Positions 16,749-26,700 of a stretch of 45,424 nt of DNA are shown one piece after another. The notes under the pieces were generated by a model, which had not been told where the DNA came from, searched no databases, and saw only the letters and a program-made list of their open reading frames with translations. How positions within the stretch are numbered: position 1 is the first letter of the stretch; each line of letters starts with the position of its first letter. Source of the stretch: Candidatus Cloacimonetes bacterium HGW-Cloacimonetes-1 (lineage in GTDB: Bacteria; Cloacimonadota; Cloacimonadia; Cloacimonadales; Cloacimonadaceae); contig PHBQ01000012.1 of the NCBI GenBank assembly GCA_002841975.1, positions 1-45,424 of the forward strand. Reading direction: 5' to 3'. A program made the position numbers and the translations under genes.

Positions 16749-17117
16749 TTGGCACATATTGCAGGAATAGAAATTCCCAAAACCAAGAGACTATTTATTG
16801 GTCTTACCTATATCTATGGTATCGGAAGAACTTTGGCCAAAGATATTTGCGTCAAAGCGAACATCGATGAGATGAAAAAGGTACAAGACCTCTCTATTGA
16901 AGAAGAAAAGCTGCTGCGTGACATCATCCAAAACGATTATATCGTGGAAGGCTCACTGCGTACGCAAGTTGCAATGAACATTAAAAGACTCATGGAAATC
17001 GGTAGCTACCGTGGAATGAGACACAAACGTGGTTTGCCCGTTCGTGGCCAACGCACTCATACTAATGCCAGAACCAGAAAAGGTCCTCGCGCCGGCGCTA
17101 TTAAGAAGAAGAAATAG
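16749..17117 (+). CDS. rpsM: 30S ribosomal protein S13
   Basis: 122 residues, standard size. S13 contacts the P-site tRNA and the 50S subunit. The start is TTG at 16749 after AAGGAGG, since [10 protein letters not shown] is the S13 N-terminus. The [19 protein letters not shown] segment and the basic RKGPRAG tail are diagnostic. Confidence 0.97.
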   Translation: MAHIAGIEIPKTKRLFIGLTYIYGIGRTLAKDICVKANIDEMKKVQDLSIEEEKLLRDIIQNDYIVEGSLRTQVAMNIKRLMEIGSYRGMRHKRGLPVRGQRTHTNARTRKGPRAGAIKKKK

Positions 17118-17128
17118 GAGATAAAGCT

Positions 17129-17518
17129 ATGGCAAAGAAAACCAGAGTAAAGAAAAAACGTGTACGCCTTGCTTTTGACGAAGGACTCATTTTCGTTCAT
17201 TCCAGCTTTAACAATACGATCATCTCGTTGACAGATAAAGCCGGTAACGTATTAGCATGGTCCAGCGGCGGTAAAGTCGGTAACAAAGGCTCCAGAAAGA
17301 GCACTCCATTTGCTGCGCAGATGGCTGCCAGTGAAGTTGCCAAAGTCGGCCAGGAAATGGGAATTAATAAAGTCGGTATGATTGTAAAAGGTCCCGGCGG
17401 TGGAAGAGAATCTGCTATTCGTGCGGTAAATGCTGCCGGTATCAGAGTAACTATGATCAAAGACGAAACACCGATTCCACATAACGGTTGCCGTCCGCCC
17501 AAAACCAGAAGAATCTAA
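17129..17518 (+). CDS. rpsK: 30S ribosomal protein S11
   Basis: 129 residues. S11 forms part of the mRNA exit platform. The [15 protein letters not shown] segment, the [13 protein letters not shown] motif and the C-terminal [13 protein letters not shown] are invariant family features. It starts at ATG 17129 and is followed by rpsD after 12 nt. Confidence 0.98.
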   Translation: MAKKTRVKKKRVRLAFDEGLIFVHSSFNNTIISLTDKAGNVLAWSSGGKVGNKGSRKSTPFAAQMAASEVAKVGQEMGINKVGMIVKGPGGGRESAIRAVNAAGIRVTMIKDETPIPHNGCRPPKTRRI

Positions 17519-17530
17519 GCGAGGTAAATT

Positions 17531-18148
17531 GTGGCAAGATATACAGGACCTAAAGCAAAACTGTGTCGTAAATTTGGTGAGAACCTCTTTGGTGTAGCCA
17601 AGTATGACAAGATACTTGAAAAACGCAAATTCCCTGCAGGACAGCATGGTAAAAACATGCGTCGCAAACTTAGCGACTATGGTGTGCATCTGAGAGAAAA
17701 ACAAAAACTCAGACTTACCTATTGCCTCTTGGAAAAACAGTTCAGAAACTACTACTTCAAGGCAGAAAAAATGGCTGGAGTTACCGGCGAGAATTTGATG
17801 CAAATGTTGGAACGTAGAATGGACAACGTAGTTTATCGTATGGGATTCGCCGTCACCAGAATGCAAGCGAGACAATTCGTCACGCATGGTCATTTCCTGG
17901 TCAATGGCAAAAAAGTTGATATCCCTTCATTGTTAGTCAAGCCCGGAGACATCGTTGAAATACGTGAAAAAAGCCGCAGTAATTCTATGATCAATGAATG
18001 CATGGAAAGAACCGCTGCTACATCTCCTTACTCTTGGCTGACGATCGACAAAGAAAATAAACGCGGGCAATTCTTAGCAATTCCTGCGGCGACTGAAATT
18101 CCTACGAATGTGGACATCCGTCTAATCGTTGAGTTCTACTCCAAATAA
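17531..18148 (+). CDS. rpsD: 30S ribosomal protein S4
   Basis: 205 residues. S4 nucleates 30S assembly. The start is GTG at 17531 (ARYTGPKAKLCRKFG follows) after GAGG. The S4 RNA-binding domain is seen around VTRMQARQFVTHGHFLVNGK. In Escherichia coli S4 represses the alpha operon; whether that holds here is unknown. Confidence 0.97.
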   Translation: MARYTGPKAKLCRKFGENLFGVAKYDKILEKRKFPAGQHGKNMRRKLSDYGVHLREKQKLRLTYCLLEKQFRNYYFKAEKMAGVTGENLMQMLERRMDNVVYRMGFAVTRMQARQFVTHGHFLVNGKKVDIPSLLVKPGDIVEIREKSRSNSMINECMERTAATSPYSWLTIDKENKRGQFLAIPAATEIPTNVDIRLIVEFYSK

Positions 18149-18170
18149 TGCTTTTAGCGAGGAGTCTCCT

Positions 18171-19292
18171 ATGATGTATCTCGAACCGTTACAGATGCCA
18201 GAAACAGTCGATTATGACAAATCGACCTACAGCAAAAACTACGGTAAGTTCGAAATCGGTCCATTAGAACCCGGCTTTGGTACTACTCTCGGTAATACCT
18301 TAAGAAGAGTTCTCTTGTCATCGATTCAAGGAGCTGCTGTACGTTTTGTTCGTATCGAAGGTCTGCATCACGAGTTTGCACCGATTCCTGGGACCAATTC
18401 CGATTATATCGATCTTATTCTCAGGCTAAAGCAACTGGTGATTTACTCCAATTCGATCGAAGAAGTTACGGTAGTTCTGGACCACAAAGGCAAGGGAATT
18501 GTCACTGCCTCAATGATTCAAGAAAATACCAGTATTAAAATTATCAACAAAGACCTCTATCTGCTGGAAGTGACAGAAGACGTTGAGCTGAGAATTGAAC
18601 TGATTATCGGCATTGGTCGTGGATATGTATCTGCTGACAGACAAAATCCCGAAGGGAAAGCTGTTGGTTTTATACCTGTCGACGCGATCTATTCTCCGAT
18701 TCTCAAGGTAAATTTCAGCGTTACGCACCAACGCGTCAAAGAAAGAATGAACTATGACAAATTGATTTTGGAAGTTCATTCCAACGGCGCAGTTGAGCCC
18801 AATCATGCCGTCTATCTGTCTGCCAAGATCCTCAAAGATATGTTCTCCAAAATGTGCTTGTTTGAGACCGAACCGGAATACATCCGTGACGTAGAGCTCG
18901 ATCCGGAACTGGAAGAGAAAGAACGTATCCTCAAAATGAGTGTCAAAGAGATCGAACTGACGGTTCGTGCTGCCAATTGCTTAGCAGCGGCAGAAATCGA
19001 TACCATTGGTGAACTGGTCTCCAAGACGGAAGCAGACATGTTGAGATTCCGCAATTTCGGCAAGAAATCGCTGGAAGAAATTATCATTAAACTTAAAAAA
19101 TATGATCTGGAACTGGGCATGGATGTGGACACGATCTATCATAAGATCAAAGAAGCCAAGAGTAGAGGCGTCCGTCCCATAGCCGAAATAGAGGAAGCAC
19201 CGGAAGCTGATGTGGCTGTCGCCATCTCCACCGCAACTCCTCCCCGCAAACCGGTTCCAACAGTTAAAAAGAAGGTGAAACATGCGACATAG
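18171..19292 (+). CDS. rpoA: DNA-directed RNA polymerase subunit alpha
   Basis: 373 residues from the chosen ATG 18171 (GAGGAG at 18159-18164). An in-frame TTG at 18129 would overlap rpsD and was rejected. The N-terminal dimerisation domain has GTTLGNTLRRVLLSS; the C-terminal DNA-binding domain has AANCLAAAEIDTIGELV and FGKKSLEEI. The protein is longer than the 329 residues of the Escherichia coli subunit, partly because of a low-complexity Ala/Pro/Lys tail after the C-terminal domain. It overlaps rplQ by 11 nt. Confidence 0.97.
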   Translation: MMYLEPLQMPETVDYDKSTYSKNYGKFEIGPLEPGFGTTLGNTLRRVLLSSIQGAAVRFVRIEGLHHEFAPIPGTNSDYIDLILRLKQLVIYSNSIEEVTVVLDHKGKGIVTASMIQENTSIKIINKDLYLLEVTEDVELRIELIIGIGRGYVSADRQNPEGKAVGFIPVDAIYSPILKVNFSVTHQRVKERMNYDKLILEVHSNGAVEPNHAVYLSAKILKDMFSKMCLFETEPEYIRDVELDPELEEKERILKMSVKEIELTVRAANCLAAAEIDTIGELVSKTEADMLRFRNFGKKSLEEIIIKLKKYDLELGMDVDTIYHKIKEAKSRGVRPIAEIEEAPEADVAVAISTATPPRKPVPTVKKKVKHAT

Positions 19293-19689
19293 ACTTGAAG
19301 GTAGAAAATTCGGAATTGAAGCTGACCATCGTCGCTTGATGATGCGTAACTTGGTGAAATCTCTTGTTATTTATGGCAGACTTACCACGACCTTGGCCAA
19401 AGCAAAAGAAATGCGTCGTTTCGCCGAACGCGTTGTCACCTATGGAAAGCAAGATACCGTCCATGGCCGTCGTCTCGCTTATAGCGTATTGGGCAGCCGT
19501 ACCCTGGTCAAAAAGCTTTTTGATGAAATAGCTCCTGCTATGATGGATCGTAACGGTGGATACACCCGCGTGCTCAAAGCCGGGTTCCGCAAAGGCGATT
19601 CTGCTCCTATGGCGATTATTGAATTTGTCAAAGGCGCTGCTGAAGCTCCCAAAAAAGACCACATCAAAGCTAAAGACCTGAATAAGTAA
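19282..19689 (+). CDS. rplQ: 50S ribosomal protein L17
   Basis: 135 residues, last gene of the operon. It begins MRHRLEGRKFGIEADHRRLMMRN, close to the L17 consensus, and carries a short charged C-terminal extension. The start lies within rpoA, suggesting coupling. A strong terminator follows 22 nt after the stop. Confidence 0.96.
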   Translation: MRHRLEGRKFGIEADHRRLMMRNLVKSLVIYGRLTTTLAKAKEMRRFAERVVTYGKQDTVHGRRLAYSVLGSRTLVKKLFDEIAPAMMDRNGGYTRVLKAGFRKGDSAPMAIIEFVKGAAEAPKKDHIKAKDLNK

Positions 19690-19711
19690 TTCAAGTAAAT
19701 TACGAGATAAG

Positions 19712-19749
19712 AAGAGAAGACTACGTGTTAGGCTTCTCTTTTTTTTTTT
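19712..19749 (+). terminator. intrinsic terminator of the ribosomal operon
   Basis: AAGAGAAG (19712-19719) pairs with CTTCTCTT (19733-19740) around a 13-nt loop, and is followed by nine T residues (19741-19749). It lies just after rplQ. Confidence 0.88.
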
Positions 19750-19786
19750 GCGCAAAATGGAGTACAGCCAATGACCGTTGTGCGTG

Positions 19787-19901
19787 GTTGTAATCTATCA
19801 ATATGGTAAACAAATGCCTATAAAACGGTCAATTTAATAATCTAATCCCACCCACCACCCCTCTTTTGGGTAGGGCTCCGCCCTACAACCCAATAATTCA
19901 A
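19787..19901. repeat. 115-bp dispersed intergenic repeat, copy 1
   Basis: Aligns without gaps to 34161-34275 with about 13 differences by eye; nine fall in one 21-bp stretch and the last 75 bp are almost identical. It ends in the hairpin GTAGGGC/GCCCTAC. Both copies lie just after the end of a rightward operon and before the end of a leftward gene. Confidence 0.85.
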
Positions 19902-19906
19902 TACGC

Positions 19907-19939
19907 AGAAAAATAGGCAGGACATTTTGTCCTGCCTAT
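19907..19939 (-). terminator. terminator of the leftward outer-membrane protein gene
   Basis: ATAGGCAGGAC (19913-19923) pairs perfectly with GTCCTGCCTAT (19929-19939) around a 5-nt loop. Read leftward, the stem is followed by a short T-run (complement of the A residues at 19909-19913). Confidence 0.8.
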
Positions 19940-19957
19940 AGTTAATTTACGGATGCT

Positions 19958-21676
19958 TTAGAAGTGGTAAGAGAAGGATAAACGTAGATTACGGAAGAAT
20001 GTAGTATTGATTACATCTACGTTAGTGGTCTCGAATACACCCATGAGATCTATTTGCAAATTGTCATTGGCTTTAAATCCAAAGCCGTAAGTCATGACGG
20101 AGTTTGAATTCTTTGTTTTTAGGGTCGATACTGTACTGGTATAGGTATTGTCAGACACATCGACACTCACGTTGCCGTCCGCATCTTCAGAGACAGTTGT
20201 AAATGGTGTACTGCTTGTAGGAGTGCGCTGCTCTTGTTTAGTGGTATTTGATTGAGTAAACACAGAGCCGCAGCGGAATGCCCACTTTTGATTGCGGGTA
20301 AACCAATATTCCAAGCCCGTAGGGATTACCAGGCTCTCCACGGTTGTTTCGGTCTTGCCCTTTCCCAGTAGTGATTGGTTGGTAGTCGTACTAGAAACAA
20401 AGATATCATCCGTGGTGGTTTCTGATACTCCAAATGACCTGGTTGAATAGTCGTAGTCAAATGTCTGAGCACTGACTTGATAATCCATGCCAATACCCCA
20501 AGAGGCTGTTTTCCCCAGGCTTCCCTGTACTTTCATCATTCCGCCCCAGATGAGGCCTGCTGTAGTTCCGTCACTCAAGGTAGAATTCCTTTCCGTACTA
20601 CTGATGACAGTATTCAGATTACCTGTAGAATCATCCAGAAGGTCCCGAATCACACTCGATTTGGTGTCTAAACTGTTCCATCCACCATAGATGCCAATTT
20701 GCATGAATGCACCGTTTTTGGGATTGATTGTACGAGTCAAGTGTTTGCGATAGGTCACTGCCAGTTTCCCTTCAAAACCATCATCAGTCTGTTTATTCCG
20801 ATATTCTTCGTCCGTCTTGGTTACTCCGGTAATAGTTTCGTGCAAACCACGTTCGCTGTTTTGAGATTCACTTTCGATGAGGTTAAATGAGGGCTCTATC
20901 AAGAACTCCCTTTGACCGTAAACAATGCCATATGCCAGCTTGGCATGGAGGTTCTTATCTTTGATCTTTTTATCAAAAATCCCGGCATAATGCACTCTCA
21001 CGGAGTCGATGATGACAAATGGATCGTTCTCATCAAAGGTTTGAACCAATTGGTTCAAATCATAGGTAGGTGTGTTAGAGCTAATTTGTACAGTATTCAG
21101 TAAACCGTGAGAATAGTTATCTCCGGACTCATTTTGATTCAAACTCACCAAGAGACCCATGATATTGTTTTTTCGTTTCCAGGTATTGTTGAATCCAAAG
21201 CTCTCGCCGGAAGAGGTGGAGTATTTACTAAGTATCAATCTATCACTACTAAGACGGTCGTAGAGGCCATTCCCATTGGTATCGTCATAACTCTGCCACA
21301 ATTGATCAAAGTCACCTTCACCATACAGGCTGTAGTTCACTGCGTTAAAAATATATGAATTAGGGGTCTTGTTGTCCCAATACTTATAGACCAAAGCATA
21401 CTTCATTTCCGGATTCCAAGGGTAAGCGGCAGCCATCGCCAGCAAGAAGCGGTTCGTATCTTGATTTGCAAAGAGCTTGTCGTTACCTTCAAAATTGCTG
21501 AGATTGGTGTAAATATGAGAGCCTTGGATGTATGCCAGGTCCACACCATTAAACATCATATCCAGTTCATCATCCAAAACACCGCCGGTGGATTGGTTTC
21601 TAAAAGAGCTTGCCAGTTGCGCACCGAGACTGGTGATAGCTATGCCGATGATAAGCAGCATTAATAATCGTTTCAT
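19958..21676 (-). CDS. outer-membrane beta-barrel protein, function unknown
   Basis: 572 residues. The N-terminus MKRLLMLLIIGIAITSLGAQ is a signal peptide. The rest alternates short hydrophobic/polar strands with Gly, Asn, Ser and Thr-rich turns, and the chain ends in LRLSFSYHF, with the terminal Phe typical of outer-membrane barrels. I do not recognise a specific family; the acidic segment DTNGNGLYDRLSSD near residue 130 could be a calcium-binding loop. The ATG overlaps the corrected stop of the upstream lipoprotein gene (ATGA), so the two are probably co-translated and may work together at the cell surface. Confidence 0.75.
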   Translation of the reverse strand: MKRLLMLLIIGIAITSLGAQLASSFRNQSTGGVLDDELDMMFNGVDLAYIQGSHIYTNLSNFEGNDKLFANQDTNRFLLAMAAAYPWNPEMKYALVYKYWDNKTPNSYIFNAVNYSLYGEGDFDQLWQSYDDTNGNGLYDRLSSDRLILSKYSTSSGESFGFNNTWKRKNNIMGLLVSLNQNESGDNYSHGLLNTVQISSNTPTYDLNQLVQTFDENDPFVIIDSVRVHYAGIFDKKIKDKNLHAKLAYGIVYGQREFLIEPSFNLIESESQNSERGLHETITGVTKTDEEYRNKQTDDGFEGKLAVTYRKHLTRTINPKNGAFMQIGIYGGWNSLDTKSSVIRDLLDDSTGNLNTVISSTERNSTLSDGTTAGLIWGGMMKVQGSLGKTASWGIGMDYQVSAQTFDYDYSTRSFGVSETTTDDIFVSSTTTNQSLLGKGKTETTVESLVIPTGLEYWFTRNQKWAFRCGSVFTQSNTTKQEQRTPTSSTPFTTVSEDADGNVSVDVSDNTYTSTVSTLKTKNSNSVMTYGFGFKANDNLQIDLMGVFETTNVDVINTTFFRNLRLSFSYHF

Positions 21677-23126
21677 TTCTGACCTCCCAGGTCCACATAG
21701 ACTTTTGTGCCGGTATTATCGATATAGCTGATGCGGATGTTATCTACCCATGCGTAGTCATCCCCGCCCGCTGCATATGAGTCCTTGGTAAATGACCACC
21801 GGAAGCTGCCATAATAGCTGGTATTGGGAAAAGAAAGACTGTAAGTCTGCCAGTCGGAAGAGGCAGAAGTATCTACGGCTAAAGATTGATTCGCATAGAA
21901 CTTAAAACGATTATAGCTGTTTGATGAATAGACTTTATATCGAATTCAATGGTGGTTGTTGCCTCGAATGGTATGTTGTGAAAATAATTCATTTCACTGT
22001 TACCAGTGTGATAGTTATTAAGGTTTCCGGAACTGGCTGTCCAGCCCTTCGAACTACCACCATTTACCAATGTCCACGGAACGTTGCCATTCATCACGAA
22101 CGGAGTCAGGTCGTTGTCTTCAAAGTCAAAAATGCTGGACTCGATCTGGCCATAAGTAATGCTCACATCGTTTGACTTGGGAGTCTCTACGGGGGGGGAG
22201 AGATATCTGTTTACCGCGGACACAGCGTAAGTATAGCGTTGGCCTGTGTAATGGAAAGTTCGATCCAAGAATTCGGTTTGATTTGGCAACAGGATAGATC
22301 CCACGACGCTGTAAGCAGTGTCAGGGTCACCATAAAGCTTGCGATAAATCTTGATCTGATCTTCGGCAGTACTGAGGTCAGTCCATTGTATGCGAACACC
22401 ATCAAACTCCTGGGTTACAGATTGTAATACCGGAGTCGTGAGTGTGCTCTGCACATACACACTTTGCTGAACTACCGCAGTCTGATCAAAATCACCATCT
22501 TTGTAAACATGGTAAGTATAGTTGTTGTTGGGATAAACTTGGGTATCGGCATAGGAGTACACTCCATCGATGAAAGTGACAAACGTGTTAAGCTCTATAT
22601 TGTTGCGGGTGACGACAAATGCTCCGCTAATATCCGATCTATCAATCCAAAAGAGCTTTACCACAGAGCTACTTGGGACAGATAACTCCAGGGTGGGGGC
22701 GGCAATAGAAGGCGTCTTTACCGTCAGAGTATCATATACATTCATGCCGGTATTCACGAGCTGAGCGATTGTATATGTATAATACCTGTCTTGGGTCAGA
22801 TTGACGTCCGTAAACTCGAACACCTCTCGGGAATTGATGGTTTTGATCAGTGTGCCATCTCGATAAAGCTTAGTTGCCAGATAGTTGGAATCGAGTCCGG
22901 AGGGGTGAATACCCCAGCTCAGTCTCACAATTGTGGGTCTGATCAAACCGTTGTTGTAACCGATTGTAAAATTGTAGCCGTCGGTATAAACCTCGCGCCG
23001 AAACAACATAGCATGATCCGCATTATCCGGGATATATACGGTAGGTTCCAAAATCTTTTCCTCGCAGGCTGCCAGAAAAAGTAGCAATACAAAAACCAAT
23101 ATGAATCCAATCTTTCGATTCATCAC
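21673..23126 (-). pseudogene. surface lipoprotein with fibronectin-like domains, interrupted by a one-base frameshift
   Basis: The frame from ATG 23126 (site AGGAGGAA) encodes a lipoprotein: signal MMNRKIGFILVFVLLLFLAACEE with lipobox LAAC, then two or three fibronectin-type beta-sandwich repeats (for example LSWGIHPSGLDSNY and IQWTDLSTAEDQIKIYRK). As sequenced it stops at 21879 after a nonsense tail. Shifting frame near 21934-21938 restores a good ending (KVYSSNSYNRFKFYANQSL ... YAWVDNIRISYIDN) that stops at 21673, overlapping the next ATG. The span is 1454 nt; one added base gives exactly 485 codons. The lost base is most likely an A in the AAA run of the coding strand. It may be a sequencing error rather than a true mutation. 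Confidence 0.85.
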
Positions 23127-23317
23127 ACTGTTCCTCCTGAAAAAGTGTTGCCACCATTTAGCCGGATAATATTCAAACCCAAAATCGAATTCTTCCGGAT
23201 CAAACTATGACACGAAATCTAAAGAAAACATGATTAAATGTTTGTCAAGAATATTTTCAAATCAAGGTCGCAGCGAGTTACTACGATTGATGTTACTTCT
23301 CTGTGGGGTAAAACCGT

Positions 23318-23383
23318 GGCACTTCCGTGGCGATTCCCTCGTGGCGACAAGGGCTTCACGAGGTGATCACGAGGGAATCACCC
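23318..23383. repeat. palindromic dispersed repeat, copy 1
   Basis: Related to 37658-37721 (shared GGCACTTCC, CGATTCCCTCGT, AGGGCTTCACGAGG). It contains a perfect 12-bp inverted repeat, GATTCCCTCGTG (23332-23343) with CACGAGGGAATC (23368-23379). Confidence 0.75.
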
Positions 23384-23427
23384 CGATTGAAGAAAAGGGC
23401 ACTGATGGCACGGCGCAGACATATCTC

Positions 23428-23510
23428 CGTTTTGACCTACAGTTTTCAGGGGTAGTCCCGGCTGTGGGTTTATACGAGGTTCATGTCATGACAACCGGAG
23501 TACACACTAC
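23428..23510 (+). repeat. dispersed repeat, partner of 4130-4215
   Basis: The first 21 bases equal the reverse complement of 4195-4215; similarity then continues at a lower level for about 60 bases. It has no gene of its own. Confidence 0.7.
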
Positions 23511-23712
23511 CTCCGTGCATACTTGGAGTTCAGGCCGGCTCCAAAAGACTTGGGAAAGAACCTAACCTCAACGCCGGAGTGGACTTCAAGAATATGCGTG
23601 GAAAGATAGTCAGTCATGAAGTCCATAGCGCTACTGAGCTCAAAGAATGAATAGAAAAGGGTTTAGCGCTGTGAATTCCATATCAGACATTTCAAATCTA
23701 TTTCATGCTCTT

Positions 23713-23745
23713 AAAAAAAAGAGCCACCCGGTGGTCGGGTGGCTC
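23713..23745 (-). terminator. terminator of the 1391-residue secreted protein gene
   Basis: GAGCCACCC (23721-23729) pairs with GGGTGGCTC (23737-23745), with a 7-nt loop. Read leftward, eight T residues follow (complement of A 23713-23720). It lies 37 nt past the stop. Confidence 0.9.
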
Positions 23746-23781
23746 GGTATATTGGGAGAGACGAATTGTCTCTACAGTGCT

Positions 23782-26700
23782 TTAGTTTGTGGCAATTACC
23801 TTATAGAATTTCTTGGCATTGCCGGCTGCTGTAGTGTAAGTAGTATTTGCAGTATTCACGACAAGGGTAAATCCGGTATAAGGATCATCGGATGCCATCA
23901 GTCTGTAATTGGTAGCGCCGCTTACGGCAGGCCAGCTCAATTCGACGTTTGCACCATTACGTACGATCGTCACAACGGGCATATCCAGAGTACCCACGAC
24001 TGAATCTGTGAAGTCCGCCAGGGTACGAGGTGTGATCTGCATATCTGCATTATACTGTCCCACGAAACATACGATATCTTTGGCAGTCGTGGGTACATCT
24101 GTACCTATGTAATTTGCACCATCAGAAAGAGTAAATCCGGTACGGAAGATTGCTGCTCCGCTGGGATCTGTGATGGGGTAGTTTGCGCTTTCTGCAAATG
24201 CTCCGGTGGGGGTCGTGAAGTTTACGTTGAGCACTTTGATCAGCTTAGCTTGGTCTGCACTGGTCAAGCTGGCAAGTGTGCGCACTTCAGGAACCACTGC
24301 ATTGCCTGTGGATGTAGCAGCAGCAGTATTGATAACAGGAACAAACTGGAGTAACCCAGCATAAGAAGTAAGTGTTCCCGAAATACCAGTGATACCATCA
24401 CCTACGTTGTAAGTAGTGGTGATAATGCCGGCAGCGTCATCAATGAGGATCGCAGCAGTAGTGTCTTTGATGTATTTCTGATTGCGAGTGGCTCTTTGAT
24501 ATGTGAGGACGGCTGGGCCGGTCAGAGTATAGACCTGCGTTCCTGTGGTCTGTGCACGCAGCGCAGCGATATTGGAAACATTGATGGGGAAGCTATAAAC
24601 CGCTGATGCAACGGGGCTAACTGTAAAGCCAGTAGCATAGGCGACAGCCTTCAGGGTAGTATTTGCACTAACAGCAACGGGACCGCTATAGATAGTGCCC
24701 ACGGTCATGGTGGGATCTGTTCCATCTATGGTGTAACGGATGGTAGCAGCTGGAGTAGTCGTTGCTATTGTAACGTTAGTTGTGCTGAAATACAGTCCGG
24801 CTGGCGGTGCAAAGGTAGGAGTAGCAGCAAGCTGCACACCGGGAGTGAAGTTATGTGAGCCGAGATATTCGACAGTATCTATCGGGTAACTGATCCACTC
24901 TGCGAGTGTCCAATCTGTTCTGGGTGCTGTGATATTGGGCATTCTCACGAATGTCACATCTGCACCCCAGTTGGGAGTTACTTGATTTACTATACCGATC
25001 ACATCAATCTGAACACCATTGTGATAGAGAGCTACGCAATCGTTACCATTAAAGCTCATCACACTGGATGTAGTAGCCAGGTCGACATAGGGCTCACCCA
25101 CAAGTGAACCGGTCGCATTGGAAAGCACGATCACATAAACATCGTTGTTTGCCAAGGTTCCGGTTAATGTGAGGTTTCCACCAAAGTCACCTGCGCCATT
25201 TGTCTGTTTATTGAGGGTGTAGTTAGCCAAGTTAACGGCGGCACCCGTGCCATTGAAGATTTCCACGGCTTTGCGGTTAGATCCACCTTCTACATATTCA
25301 GAGAAGAAGAGATTGCCGGCAGCACCGGAAGATGTGGCTTCACCGGTGAGGGCAAAGTTCTTGTTTTGGGCACCATCACTGAAATTCATCAGAGTGGTAT
25401 TAAAATTACCGATGGAAGCTGAATTGAGGCGAACATCGATATTACCATTAAATGTGGGAGCCAGAGTCAGCATCGTCAGCCAGTTGTTTTGGCCACTAAC
25501 GCTTACCTGGAAAGGCGCATCTACAGTGACAAACAAATCTGCAGCCAAATCCGTTCCGGAGAGTGCATAAGTTTGTACAGCGGAAGGAGTTCCGGCAGGT
25601 GTTGTGAATGCAGTAAAGGTGTGATTGGCATTGATAACACCAGTCGGAGCAAGTGCTTCACCTTCCACGGCAACATTTACTACTGTGGCTGTTCCGCTGC
25701 TATGAGTGATGTTTCCGGAATATAAGCCGGCAGTTGCAGCGCTCATGCGGACAAAGATATCTCCATCAAAGGTAGAACCAACGGACAAGGAAGATGTCCA
25801 GGGGTCATTACCGTCTACTGAGAGCTGGAATCCGGTTGGTGCTGTTACTTCGATATTAGCACTGAGCTGAGAACCACTGAGGTGATAGAACTGACGTTCC
25901 GAAGGAACACCGGCAATCATTACGAAAGGTGACAAAGTACCGGTAGTTTCGATGACCGGGTGGAGGACGACATTTTCCCAAAGTAGAGACCAGGAATTAC
26001 TCACGCGGAAGCCATCGAAGTAACCCCCGGGAGTATTTGATCCCTGACGCAGAGCGATAGCGCCGATACCTGAAGTGTCTGAAGTTGTGTCAGTAGCACC
26101 GATTGTAAGAGTCGGAGTTGGTTCGGCACCGCTGAAGTTGGGATCGATCCACAGAGATACTATATCATTGGCATCTCCAGGGATCATACTATATTTTACT
26201 ACCACCAGATAAGTGGTTGCCAAGGCATAGCTATAAGGTGTAAATTGGACTACAGATTCAGTAGTAGAACCTTTGGATAGACCAAATCTGATACCGTTTG
26301 TTGCATCACGTTGCACGAACAATCTACCCTTGAAGTCTAAAGAAATGTGAAACATATAATCAAAAGTAGTTTTGGCAGTCGTGAGGTTCATCAGGAATGA
26401 GCAATATACATCGCCTGAATTTTGAGTTGTGAAGGCTTTGTTAACGTCTTCTCCGGTCACACCGGTGAGCTTGGCACTGTTGCCTGTCACGGAAGGATAA
26501 CCGGTGTAGGTGAGGTTCATGGCATCAACTAGCGGAGATGCTGTACCTGCACCACTGTGCGCGGTCCAGCCATTGGATACCAAGGTAGTTCCTACTGTAT
26601 ATGCGAAATTCTCGACCATGAGCAGTTCAGCTGCAGGAACTGCGATGACATCGCCTGTAACTGCCAAGTTAACGGATGTAACTCCGGTTGCGGCATGAAC

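Larger units (their letters stand above)
23127..23712. other. gene-free intergenic region with repeats
   Basis: No convincing gene. It contains a palindromic repeat shared with 37658 and the partner of the 4130 repeat. Open frames crossing it run through these repeats. Read leftward, TTGACA is present (complement of 23243-23248) upstream of the lipoprotein gene, but no good -10 follows. Confidence 0.6.

Noticed and set aside
18129-18170. Upstream TTG start for rpoA
   Set aside because: It overlaps rpsD, adds residues unlike RpoA and lacks a binding site; ATG 18171 has GAGGAG.
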